NCBI GenBank assembly: GCA_003415625.1
Contig: PYIU01000005.1
Location: forward strand, 2,981,001-3,045,000
Direction of reading: 5' to 3'
DNA from: Aquanectria penicillioides
Taxonomy: Eukaryota > Ascomycota > Sordariomycetes > Hypocreales > Nectriaceae
DNA: 64,000 nt
Shown here: positions 1 to 11,734 of the stretch, one piece after another
Layout of the letters: every line of letters starts with the position of its first letter
How positions within the stretch are numbered: the stretch's first letter is position 1
Notes under the pieces: generated by a model
Seen by the model: only the letters and a program-made list of their open reading frames with translations
Database searches by the model: none
Told to the model about the DNA's origin: nothing
Made by a program: the position numbers and the translations under genes

Positions 1-3000
1 TAGGATTTTAATCCTTTATTTAAATAGGTCTTTAGTAAAGATTATATTATTTTATTTAATTAAATGCTATATAGGCACTTTTACTTTTAAAGGAAGGACT
101 AGCTTCTATTTATAGAGTAGATAAAAAGGTGATCTTTTATATAAAGTGCAAATAGCTACTCTTTTAGCTAGTAAAGCTATTAGTAAGATATTTATTTATT
201 TTCCTTTTTCTTTACCCTTTTTCTTTAGGAAACTTATTATAGTAATATAACTATCTTTAATAAATCTATTTACTTTAGGGTTATAAGTAAAAGTATTAAT
301 AACTTTTATATTAAGGCTATTAAAATCTTTAGGAATCCCTTTTATAATCTCTTTTTTATTATTAATAATTACTTTTTTTAGCATTTTATATTAATAGTGC
401 AGTTTTTTAAGGAATTTTGCAATATAGTAACTATTTAATCTTAAAATTAGCTTAGCCTTTACTTATCTATAAAGATTGCATTTAGCTTTTAATATAAATT
501 TAAATCTTTTATTAAAAAGTATATATTATCTATTAAGATAAATCTTTATTATTAGATAAATAGGCTTAATAGGTATAAAGGCTTCTATTAGTCTTTAAGG
601 AATATATATTTAATATATTAGGCATTGCCTAATAGCTTTTATAATATTTCTTTTTGTACTTTATTAATAGTATCTTTTAGAAAGAAGTATATAAGTAGTA
701 TTATAACTATAATGCCTTCTATTAATATAGTATAATTTAATTAAATTCTTTTAAATATCTTTTTTTTTTATAATTAACCTTAAGTTGCCTTTTTATTTTT
801 TAGCCTTAATCTATAAGTGGCTACTTTTTATAAAGTATTTTTTAGCCTTTAGCTATAAGCATTAGTAATTTTATAGGGTAATATCTATTAGCCTTTTTAA
901 TAAAAGTAAATATTTCCCTAATTGCAATAAAGGTCTACTATAATTCTTTTTTAACTTTATTAATTTATCTTTAATCTTAATAATATTAAAATAAATATTA
1001 ATAAACTCTTTAATATTACCTTTAGCCTTTTAGTCTATTTAATTAAATATTTCTAGACCTTTTTTAAATAGTCTATTAGCTATATTGTTTTTATTTTTAG
1101 AAATATATTAAATAGTAAAGTTAAATAATAGAATATAATTAATCTATTAAATAACTATTGTATTAAGGATATTATTAGCCTTACTATTAAGCTAATAGAC
1201 TAAAACTTAAAAATCTATCTTTAAGATAAAGGGCAATTTATATATATAGCTATAAAGGCATTTAATTTTATATAATATACCCTTATATTTAAGTTTAATA
1301 GCATTATACCTTTATTTTATAGAAGTCTAAAGACTAGATTTATACTTTATTAAATGCCTTTTCCCCTTTATTATTTATATTAATACTGCACTTTAGCCTT
1401 CTTTACTAGCATTAATTATAAGGATAATCTCTTTAAATCCTTTAGAAAGGTTTAATATTGCTAGAATAAAAGCAAAAGTTATCTTTTCTTTAAGAACTGC
1501 TATAGCATTAGCTTATTTCTTACTTTATATCTATATAGTATCCTTCCTTAATAATTAAGTAAAAGGTCTAGTAATTTAAGTATATCTTTTAACCTAAATT
1601 TAATAGTAGCCTATAATTTCTAAAAATGCTTTAACCTACTTTAGGTTATAGTATCTTTTTTATTTATTAATCTTAATTACTTTTTCCTTTATTAGCTGCC
1701 TTTTAGCTATACTATATAAATATTTAATAATAATTGCAATATATTAATAGAACTTTAACTTCCCTATAGAAATTATATATTTAAATAGCTTAATATTTAA
1801 AAGAGTTTTATTTAAATTAATTAAATGCTTTAAAATAAATTTCTATATATTAAGAAGTACCTTTTTTCTATTATATTTAGTTTTTAATCCTTTAATAGTA
1901 ATATTATTTAAAAAGGCTTAATAGACTTTTAGTAATAGATTAAAGAGAATTTTAATTATAATCCTTAAGAACTATACTATTAAATTGATTCCTTCTTGCA
2001 ATAAGGTATATATCCTAAAAAGCCTTAATAGTATATTAAAAGTTATTAAATCTTGACTTTTTTTTATTAAGGAAATTTAATTATATTTTAAAAAGAAGTT
2101 TAAAAGAGTTAGGATTTTATATATTTTAAATTTAATTAAGAATTTATTAGCTTCTAAAGAAATTAATCCATTCTATATTATATATATATTATATCTTTTA
2201 GCTAAATTAATTAAATAGAGTCTACTATTCTTTTTTACTATTAGTATATATAGGTTTTAATAGGCAGTATAAAACTCTTAAAGGATTTCTTTCTTTATTT
2301 AAGTTTTTAATAACTTAATAACCTTCTTTTTTAATCCTTTAGGGATTAAAATATTTTCTATTTACTAGACTTTATATTTAATTATCTTAATAATTTATAG
2401 AGGGGCCACTTTAGGGTCTAGTCTTCTATACTCCTTAAAATCCTAAATAAATACTGCTTCTTTATTATAGAGAATTTCTAAAAGAATACTTCTTTCTTTA
2501 TTAATAAGGATCCTTTCTATTTAATTAATTACTTTCTAAAGTCTTTCTTTATATAGCCTTAATCCTTTAGCTATTTTAAAGAACTTAAGTATTAGGAGCT
2601 TTAAGTACTTAAACTTTTCTTTAAGGTCTCTCTTTACTTTTTTCTATCTTTTCTCCTTTTAATATAAATCCCCTTTAGGGATAGATCTATTTAATAGAAT
2701 ATTATCTTTAGGATATATTTTATTGGCTTTTTATTTATATATTATATTAATAAATGCTACTTTCCCTTTTTAATATATAGCTAATTATAGCTTTTTCTTT
2801 ACCTTTATTACCTTTATATAGTTAACCTTTAATTAATTCTTAACTATTAATTAAATTACTACTTTTATTAATACTTTATTTAACTATTTAATTAATTGCT
2901 TATTATTATCTTCTTTTAGACTCTATAATTCTATTAGTTTAAAAGAACTTTAGGAACTTATTTTTAATTGCCTTAAGTAGTTTTTATACTTCTTAAGGCA

Positions 3001-5700
3001 TTTTATTTAATATTTTTAATAGTAGGCATAATAATCTTAATTAAGCTAAATTAATATTATAGAAGTATTTCTCCTTTTAGAGATATATAATTAAATATAA
3101 TTTTAGTAGCCTTAATAAAGGGCATTTTTAAAATAAAAGGAATAAAAATATATTCTTTTAAAGCAATATAGAATCTTTATGCTATTTAAATATTTTTAAA
3201 AAATAGCTTAATATTTACTTCTTTATGCATTTAGATTTAATTATTAAAGTAAAATATAATAGAAGCTTCTATAGGCTTTACTTTTAGCTTGCATTTTTAT
3301 GCTATTTTATTAAAGATAATATTTCCTTTTAACCTAAAATCCACTAAAGCTTTTTAAGTTATTTTATTAAAGTTATTTAACTTTATTTAAATTTTTAGTA
3401 GTTTTTAGTATTAGGCTAAAGTTCTTTAATGCTATTAATTTAAAATGTTTATATAGACTATTAAATGCATTTAATTAAATATAACTTTTCCCCCTTTAGT
3501 TATTATATAGCTAATATTAACTTTATTAATACTTCTTTAATCTTTAATAAAGTATTCTTTAGGCAATAGTATATAATAAGGTTTAGATTCCTTTTTAATT
3601 AATATACTATTAATACTATACTACTTAATAATACAGTTAAAGTACTCCTTTAAGAATATTACTTTTAGATTATTAATTATAATTAAGTTAATAGCTTGCT
3701 AAATCTATTTCTTTTTAAATAAAAGTTTAGGTTTTATTTATTTAATTTCTTTTATTCCTTTTATATAATTAAAAACTATCTTTAAGATATTATTACCTAA
3801 AAGAGAGTTAAGGGTAATTAAATTCTTAATAGTTATTTAGACTTTTAATTCTATTACCTTTTTATAAACTTATCTTTTTATTTAAATAACCTTAAGCATT
3901 TAATTAAAAGTATTTTAATTCTTTTCTTTAAGGATAATATTAACAATCTTTTTATTTTTAATAAATTCTCTATTTATAACCTAAATAAAAGACTAAATTC
4001 TCTTTTTCTCTTTTTAATTAGCTAATTTCTTTTTTAATTTTACTTTTATGCATTTTGCAGTATTAGTTTTTAATGTAATATTAGTAATAAAAGGGTTATT
4101 AATTAATTTTATAGCTTAATTATTAATAAAAATGCAGTTAACTTTAGGTTCTTAGGTCTTCTTAAGGGAATTCCTACTAAACATTAAGGAGCTATACTTT
4201 AGTTAATTAATATACTTAAGAAAGTCTTTAATTAAATGCTTCTCTTTTTTAATAATCTACTATTTCTATATATTTAGCTTATTTACTATTATAATCTTAG
4301 CTTGGCTATAAATCTTAAAGATAGGGAATTTTAAGATCTATAAAATAATTATTTTTTTTATTTCTTTTTTAATAGCAAGCTTATATACTAGTTTTAAGGG
4401 TAATAAGAGTTTTTATTGCCCTATTTAAATAAAGCTAGCATTATTATTATAGTCTATAAATCCCTTCCTTTTATTTTCTATAAGAAGTGGGCAATAGTTT
4501 AGAAAATGCCTTACTTTTATATAATAGAAGTACTTTAGATCCTTATTATAATTTATATTAATATAAAAGTTATAATAGGGATATATATAATTAGATTCTT
4601 TTATTTAATTAAGGTTATTCCTAATTAATAATAATAATTCTATTTTTAGTTAATTAATCTTTTAGTATATAATTCTCTTTAACTTTTGCAATTTATTTAT
4701 AATATTTTAAGCTATATTAATTTATAGCTTTTTTATTCCTTTAGTAAAAAGACTTAATTTCTTTTTTAAGCTTTAAATAGAGTTAAGGAACTTAAGCTCT
4801 TAATGCTAAAGCTAATTTTAATAAGCAAAAGGTTTTTTAGTTTTCTTAAAATATCTAAAGTTATTATTCTTTCTTTTTATTTAAAAGATTTAAATTCCTT
4901 TTTTAGCATTAAGGAAGTTTTTAATTAGCTTAATTATCTTTTTATACCTTATTATTCTTAAGGTATTTAAGTATTTCCCTTTTTATTAGTAAATATTAAT
5001 AATAATGTTTTTTAGTATAGTATTATAGATAGCCTAAGCCTATACTATAAAAGCCTTTTAGCTAATAGAATCTACTTTTCTATTAAGTTAGGCATACTTT
5101 ATAAGCTACTAAAGGATAACTCTATACTTTATAGACTAAATTAAAGTTATATTTATTTACTAAAGCTTATTCTTAAGTAGATTTAATTGATTTAAATTTT
5201 AGTACTTAAAGGTTTTTAAGAGGTTTTACTTTATAGTAGCTTAATTATTGCCTTTTAGTAAGTTTATAATATCTTAAAATACTTTAAAGGTTATATAATA
5301 TATAAAAGCTTTACCCTTTATATTATTTATAACTTTTTAGCTAATTATAAATCTATTATATAATTTAAAGAAATATATAATATTTTTTCTATTAAAAATT
5401 ATATTAAGCAATTAAATAAAGGTAATAGTTATTTTTATTATTTTAGCTAATATATTTAGTTTATTTTTTTTAGGAATATTAATATTAGTAATATTAATTA
5501 ACTTAAAAAGAATAGTTAAAGATTATTAATTATATTAACCTTCTTTATTTTTAATAGGGTTTAAGAAGTTTAATTGCATTTAATTAAATATTTCTTTTAT
5601 TTTTTTATTTAAGGGCATTAATAAATTATAGTTATTAGAATTTTTATAATAAATGTTTTAGTATATATATATAGGGAAGTATAAGCTAGTTATTTAACTC
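1..5700 (-). mobile_element. RIP-degraded Ty3/Gypsy-type LTR retrotransposon, truncated by window edge
   Basis: The stretch is extremely AT-rich, has almost no CpG and is full of stops in all frames. Read on the minus strand it keeps the order of a Gypsy polyprotein. Around 4,490-4,533 is a damaged CCHC knuckle (tyrosines where cysteines are expected, then HFLNYC). Around 1,700-2,000 is a reverse-transcriptase segment (AFLNNITIKG, then NLNKTLLNIKLFKY). At 1,550-1,700 is the RT connection (VKAFLEIIGYY), at 1,380-1,500 the start of RNase H (FKEIILIINASKEG) and at 1,080-1,380 its end (FNFTI, then NIANRL). The damage fits C-to-T or G-to-A change at CpA. Integrase and the downstream LTR would lie beyond position 1. 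The right limit is approximate because no LTR could be delimited. The family match is from remembered motif patterns, not a search. Confidence 0.75.
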
Positions 5701-8700
5701 TTAGGGTTATAAGTTATAATAAAATAATATATATATATAATAAAAAATAAAATAATAAAATAAATTAAAATATATATTAAGATAATTAAGAAAAGTAAAG
5801 AAAAGGAATAGTAGTATTATATTTAATAAGGCTTTATCTTAATAAATTTAAATTAGCTTTTTAAAGTTAGTAATAATAGGTAAAGTAGCTAATTAAAATA
5901 GTAGTAAATATATATATATGCCCTTTAGCTAAAGTCTAAAGACTAGCAAAAATAATAAAAATTTCCTATCCCTTATAATTAATTAAAGGTTAAGTAATCT
6001 TCTTTTTCCTTTTTTTTCTTCTTTTTTAATCTATAAATTAAGCTTTTAGCAGTCTTAAGTATGCTTTAATATTTAAAAGTATTTAATTAAATACTTATAT
6101 ATTATTTACACTATTATTTTACTTTATATACCTTTATATTAATATATTAGCATTATATTAGGTTATTAAATTTTTCTATATATTTGCTTTAACTATAGTA
6201 GTAAGTTTTCTTTTTTTAAAATGCAAACTTATATTAGTATCTTTACTTACCTTTAGTATTATTTTTAATTTTAGTGCCTTTTGTTTTTATAAAAGTAATT
6301 AGTTTTTTAGTATTTAGGAATTCCTAAATCTTTATAATTAATTATTTACTACTTCTTTAGGTTTTTAATAATAGCTTAAAAGTATTATTAAAAAGTTTAA
6401 TTAAACACTTTAATATCTTTTTAAATAACTTAAAGGCTTTTCTTTATTATAACCTTTAAATGTATTAATAGATAAGGATATTAGCTAAAATATATACCCT
6501 ACCTAAAAGGGTATAGGGTAAGTAGGTTTAATTAAAGATTAAATAGCCTTTTTAAATAGCTATAAATAACTTAAAAGAGTATTAAAGCATTTAATTGAAT
6601 GCTTTAAAGTGTCCCTTAAAGAAAAGAAAGAAAGAAAATAGAGCAGAAAGTTATAAATAAAGTAATATTATAAGGGGCTGCACTAGGACTTTAATAGAGT
6701 CTAAATGTAAGGAATTTAGAATTTTAAAAATAAAAATTGATTAAAGAAAACTGCCTATTTATTTCTTATATCTTTAAGGTCTCTTTTATCTTTTTAACCA
6801 ACCTAATAATAGATTGATCTATATTACTTTAGACCCTAACTTAATACTAAAGTAAAGATAAATATATCCCTTAAGGTAATAGCTAGCATTTTATTTTAAT
6901 TAATAAAAAACTAATAAAAACTAATTATATATTAATTAAAGAAGCTTTTAAATATAAAATAATATTAAATAATAGGCTAATAAAAGCTTTTAGCTATTAT
7001 AAAAAGCCTAAAGTATTAAAGCTACTATTTACTAAATCTATTAAAAAAGTTTTTAATATTAATAGATTATAAAGCCCTAAAAGGTATAGTCTTTATATTA
7101 GTATAAAACCTTTAAAAAAGGCTTATTTATTAGGTTTATTAACTAGTACTTTTTAACTTTAATATATAGTATTAGCTAAAAAAGTTAAATTTAATTAATA
7201 GACTATTTAAATATTTTAATTATATATAAAAAGAAAAATAATAAAGAAAATAGCAAAAAGAATAAAATAGATTTTATATCTTTTAAAAAGAATATAAACT
7301 TAAAGTAAATAATATTACTAAAATAAATAAATATAAATTAAATATAGTAATAAATAAAAATAGAGTTTAAAATAAAGCTAAAGTAAAGACCTAACTATTA
7401 AAAGAGTAGGCTTTAATATATTATTTATATAATAGGCTAGTTTTTTTTCTCTTTTAAAAGGGGTTTTTTTAAATATATTAATTTCCTTTTTAATAAAAGG
7501 ATTAAAGCACTTAAATAAAAAAGTTATTAAAAGATAAAGGCAATATAAAAATAAATATATTTTAAACTAAATGCAATTTAATAATTAGCTTATAGTATAG
7601 TATAATATATAAATAGACTAGCTATTTAATAAAGTAATATATAATTTAAGTTTTAAATAAATATTATTTAAATTTAAAAAAATTATAAAATAAATTAAAT
7701 AAAGTTTCTTTTTAACTTAAATAAAGTAAGCAATATAATATAATATAGCTAACTATTTTAATAGTATTTTTATATTAGTATTAAAGTATATTTACTTTAA
7801 GAACTTTTTTTTAAAAAAGAAATCCCTAAAGTTTAATATATTCTATTTATATTTAAATAAATAAAAAGCTTTTATACTTTTTAAATTCTTTATATAAATA
7901 AATAATCTTTTTTTTTATATAAAATAAAAAGATTTTAGCTATTTTTATTTTATTATTTATATATTATTTATAAAATTTATATTTAATTTATTTTTAATAA
8001 TACTTTTAATTAATTAATATTTAATTTTTAATTAACTTTTAATCTTTTTTATATTTTTTATTAAAAAGCTAATTAATAAACTATTTTTTATATTTTTATA
8101 TTAATTTATATTAAAAGCTATTATAATAATAATAATAAATTTAATATATTATTAATATAATTAAAAAATTTTTTTTAATACTTTAGGCTTAAAGCTAGCT
8201 TTAAAATTAAATAAATTATTTATTAAAATATATATTAAATAAAGAGATTTTAAGCTTACTTTTTAGCAATTTAATTAAAATAGCCTTATAGCCTCTCTTA
8301 ATAATATAAAAGGCTTAAGTCTATTTAATAGATAAAGCTTTAGCAATTCCTTTTAGATTATTGCCCCTTTTTGCTAAAGAATAGTATATACTAATACTAT
8401 AGGCAATTATAGATCTAATTATATATATATATATTGTGCAGGCAGCCTTAAGGTTTACTCCCTATATGCTTGCTATAAGGGCAGTAAGGGCCTGCCTTTA
8501 GCGCTTAAGTTTTCCCTTAAGCTTAAAGATATATAGGCCCTAAAGTAGCTTTTTATGTAGCTATAACCTAAGGAAATAGTATAATTTTTGCAGCCAGATT
8601 GTATTAAAATCTCTTTTATATTTAAAATTTAATATTAATTAAATATATATAACTTAAATATTATTTTTAATAAAAAAAATCTCTTTTTAATAAATAATAC

Positions 8701-9100
8701 TAAAATAAAAAAAACTATAAATAAAAAGACCTTTAAAGAAATATAAATATAAATAAAAGCTTTTTTTAATATTAAATAAATTAATTAAATAAATAATATT
8801 AATTAATTATAAAATAAGCTTTAAACTATTAAAATAAGCCTTTAAAATATAATTAAAGATTTAAAAACTAAAAAGAAAAAGAATATAAATAAACTATAAA
8901 TTAAAGAAAAAATATACTTAATTACAATTTAAACCCTTTTTAACTTTATTAAAAAGTTTAGCTTTAGCCTTTTTAGCTTTAGCAATAAAGCAAAAAGGAA
9001 AATACTTAATACCCTTAATATTAAATACTAGCTTATAAAGAGAATAGATTAAGCTTAATTAAGCCTTCTTTATAGAAATAAAAGCTATACTATTTAAATC
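5701..9100. repeat. AT-rich RIP-like block, element identity not recognised
   Basis: The same composition continues from the Gypsy ruin to a sharp boundary near 9,100, where normal coding-type composition resumes. It could be the leader and LTR of the same element or further insertions. A short less degraded patch at about 8,435-8,570 retains GC, and its surviving CpA sites are mainly in GCA context. There is no intact gene. Confidence 0.6.
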
Positions 9101-9409
9101 CTTGTCTATATAACTCACGTGATTGAATGCCTCTGATCACGTGGTCCAGATCTTGACACTTGGTGAAGCACCCTCCAGCCGCTTGCCATCTCCTTGCAAC
9201 TACATTTAACTGAACGGTGTTGAAGCTTGGGGCTGTTTACTTTTGAAGCAGAACCACGACCAAATGAACACGCCTTCATTGTTGTATCAAACGTTGCTTA
9301 ATCGTGGAATAATTACAAAACCAATTCTATCTGCCTGTGCTTTTTTCCTTTTGTTTGGAGAAAAAAAAAACAGACTTCAACGTCAACATTTAGTCTACTA
9401 TCGACTACG
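9101..9409. other. Transition from AT-rich block to genic DNA, 3' flank of the hydrolase gene
   Basis: Composition switches to about half GC within tens of bases of 9,100. Two CACGTG palindromes occur close together at about 9,116 and 9,138. No gene is seen. Confidence 0.5.
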
Positions 9410-10294
9410 TCAAAGGGATGAACGGCCCTCAGCCACGAGTAACCACTTGCCCCCCTCTTGTGAAACACGACCTTCGCTTTTAAGTTTATGCAAGATCTGC
9501 AATATACCTCCACAAGCTGCCTGGTGGAGAGTTTCCGGCACGTCTTTGTAGATCACCTTGACCAATTCCATAGCAGTCCACCAAGGGCATACCAGCTCCC
9601 TAAGAAGGTCTCCATTCCCGCCGCTATGGTAATTATGGCTGGGGCCCAATGCGTGGACGACCTGCTCTTCTCGCTGGTGCCGATGAGCAATGTATTCAGA
9701 TATCTTAGCGGGTCCATCCTCAATGACAGAACCATGCCCTGGGTAAGCTCGGCCTTTAAACATACGTCTCATTTGTTCAAGACTCCGCAAGTACTTGGTG
9801 ATGTCTTCAAACACCGCGGTTCCATGGCCAAGAACGTTATCAGCCGTGAAAATCGCGTCTTCCTCTTTCAAGACAAAGACGAAGTGGTCAGCAGTATGCC
9901 CGGGAGTGTATGATGCCGTCAAACTAGCTCCTTCGACACAGAACTCCTGTCCATCAGCGATATCGAGCTGCCCTGGATCTGGATCATGCTTGTAAATGCA
10001 TGTGTCTGGAGAGAGATCGAGGAGGTCCCTAATTCCACCAGTGTGGTCATGGTGCCAGTGGGTAATGAGGGCACTATCAACGATGGCGTTCTCCTCTTCG
10101 AGCGTAGACTTGATGGAAGAAATCCAGGCATTGCGGCCCTCGCCTGTGTCAATAAGAATTCGCTTACGGCCAGTGCCAAGAAGATATGTATTCGTCCCTT
10201 GCAGCGTAAACTTTCCGGGGTTTCCACCGAGGATACGGATACAAGTAGGGCTGAGTCGCTCTACGGCGGGGAGAGCGATTAGTTGTGCCGCCAT
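9410..10294 (-). CDS. Metallo-beta-lactamase-fold hydrolase (LACTB2-like)
   Basis: An intronless gene of 294 codons. It has the full metal-binding set of the metallo-beta-lactamase superfamily: the HxHxDH box in THWHHDHTGG near residue 90, a downstream PGHT, the bridging Asp in FTADNVLGHG, and a final His in YPGHG. The C-terminal third (from HRHQREEQV) resembles the winged-helix tail of LACTB2, a mitochondrial endoribonuclease, and of related fungal thioesterase-like hydrolases. The ATG at 10,294 is preferred because the N-terminal ALPAVERLSPTC block starts soon after it; an in-frame TTG 36 nt upstream is not a credible start. It is the first ordinary gene beside the RIP block and lies divergent to UBP8. 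The substrate cannot be told from sequence. No polyketide synthase is nearby, so the polyketide thioesterase role of some relatives is not suggested. Confidence 0.85.
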   Translation of the reverse strand: MAAQLIALPAVERLSPTCIRILGGNPGKFTLQGTNTYLLGTGRKRILIDTGEGRNAWISSIKSTLEEENAIVDSALITHWHHDHTGGIRDLLDLSPDTCIYKHDPDPGQLDIADGQEFCVEGASLTASYTPGHTADHFVFVLKEEDAIFTADNVLGHGTAVFEDITKYLRSLEQMRRMFKGRAYPGHGSVIEDGPAKISEYIAHRHQREEQVVHALGPSHNYHSGGNGDLLRELVCPWWTAMELVKVIYKDVPETLHQAACGGILQILHKLKSEGRVSQEGGKWLLVAEGRSSL

Positions 10295-11734
10295 GGCGAT
10301 ACTGGTTGTTGGGTGCGAGTCTTGTGACAAGCGGGAAAGTATTCTAAATTACGCGGGAGTGAGGTGGGAAAGAACTTGAAAATGATCTGGAAAGAGCTTG
10401 GAGTTGGTGGTCGTAACTAGAGGCTTTGGGTGGTTGCTGTGGGGCACGGGCCGGTGCAGAGTTCAACCTCTGAGAGACTGAGGGTTACAATGCGGACGAG
10501 GAGGTTTGGTCAGAGTACTTAGCTGGGGTGAGGAAAGAGGAAACAGGCCGATTGCTCAGAAGCTATTACTTCCCCAAAGAAGGCGTCAATTATTATGCGG
10601 TTCCATAATGCTCCTCCCTCGGACTGTTCACCGTCCTATTATAAACCGAGGATGGTGCAAATAAAGCCTCGGTTCACCGCATTCCCTCTGTGTTCTAGGC
10701 ATCACATCGAGGGGTGGTCCATTCTGACTTTACGGCGATGGGAGGGGTGGGGTAGGTTGTAGTGGGCCCCGAAGGTCCGTGCTCGCGAAATTCTAACGGG
10801 CTTCCGGTGATGACGGCTGGAAGTACATAATTCATTATCTTATCTCGTCTTCAATTCCCTGCATGCATGTACCTTGTGCATTAAGGAAGGTACCTAGGTA
10901 CCTAGGTACCTTAGTGTGTGCTGTAATGGATATGCATATGGGACACCAGGCGCCGGCTCGTCGTGGTCGGTACCTTCCGTGCATTTTCTACGTCGGGAGG
11001 GACCTGCCAACCGCAAATTAGCCCATGCTCCGTACCTGCTTGGCCTCACCTTAAACTTCTCTCTCCTTCATCCATGTGGTAATCCGAGCGTCTTATTACA
11101 GAAAGAATCTTCGCTTTGTTCTTTCACACCAGCCTCGCCTCTATTATTCATCAATTTCAATCTTAATGCTATCGGCTCACTCCGGCCTGTTGTGTCGCTA
11201 AGTAGGATAATTGCTGGCATCATCATCGCGGCTCCCACTCTGGTCACGGATCATTGTTTCCTGTGTTCGCTCACGAATTCCTCCGTCTATCCATCATTCT
11301 ACACTTGGCCAATACTGCCACGCTTTGATAAAAAACAACCTAGCAAAAGTCCGTATTGCAGAATCCTTTATGGGCGTGTCGTTCCCTCCATTCCATGGAA
11401 TCTTACCCGTTATTTGCACGCGCTAACACGGAAACAACAGCACGCCTCCGACTTTGCGATTAGGCATTGTTTGCTCTCGCATCTTCCAGAACCCAAAGTT
11501 AACCCCAACATCGATCCTCTCCGCTATTCCCTCCCGGTCGCAAGCCACACCTCTGCTTCGTCGACATAAACATTTCACCAGGCTTGTTGCCACGAGCAAT
11601 AACCGACCGATAGCCTTCGATAACATAACTCTTCAGGCTGCGTCGTTGTATCGTCGGGGTACCTACGATCAGGCTCATTCGAAAGTTGTTCGCGTGTCGT
11701 CGCCAGAATTTAACCAACACGAGCAGTTGACAAT
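10295..11734. promoter_or_regulatory. Divergent intergenic region between the hydrolase gene and UBP8
   Basis: A 1.4 kb region with no recognisable gene; open frames inside it look like chance. It holds a perfect 26-bp palindrome at 10,887-10,912 built from alternating GGTACC and CCTAGG. It presumably carries both promoters and the UBP8 5' UTR. Confidence 0.5.
10887..10912. repeat. 26-bp perfect palindrome of GGTACC/CCTAGG units
   Basis: The sequence equals its own reverse complement. It consists of three GGTACC cores separated by CCTAGG overlaps, flanked by AA and TT. Shorter copies of the same word occur in several other intergenic regions of the window. Confidence 0.9.

Noticed and set aside
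9410..10294. Polyketide thioesterase in a secondary-metabolite cluster
   Set aside because: No polyketide synthase or other pathway gene is nearby. The neighbours are housekeeping.
10295..10330. TTG start for the metallo-beta-lactamase gene
   Set aside because: A conventional ATG at 10,294 precedes all conserved blocks; TTG starts are not expected in fungal nuclear genes.
10916..11569. 217-codon plus-strand frame upstream of UBP8
   Set aside because: No family similarity and low-complexity irregular composition; it sits in the divergent promoter and has overlapping frames of similar quality.
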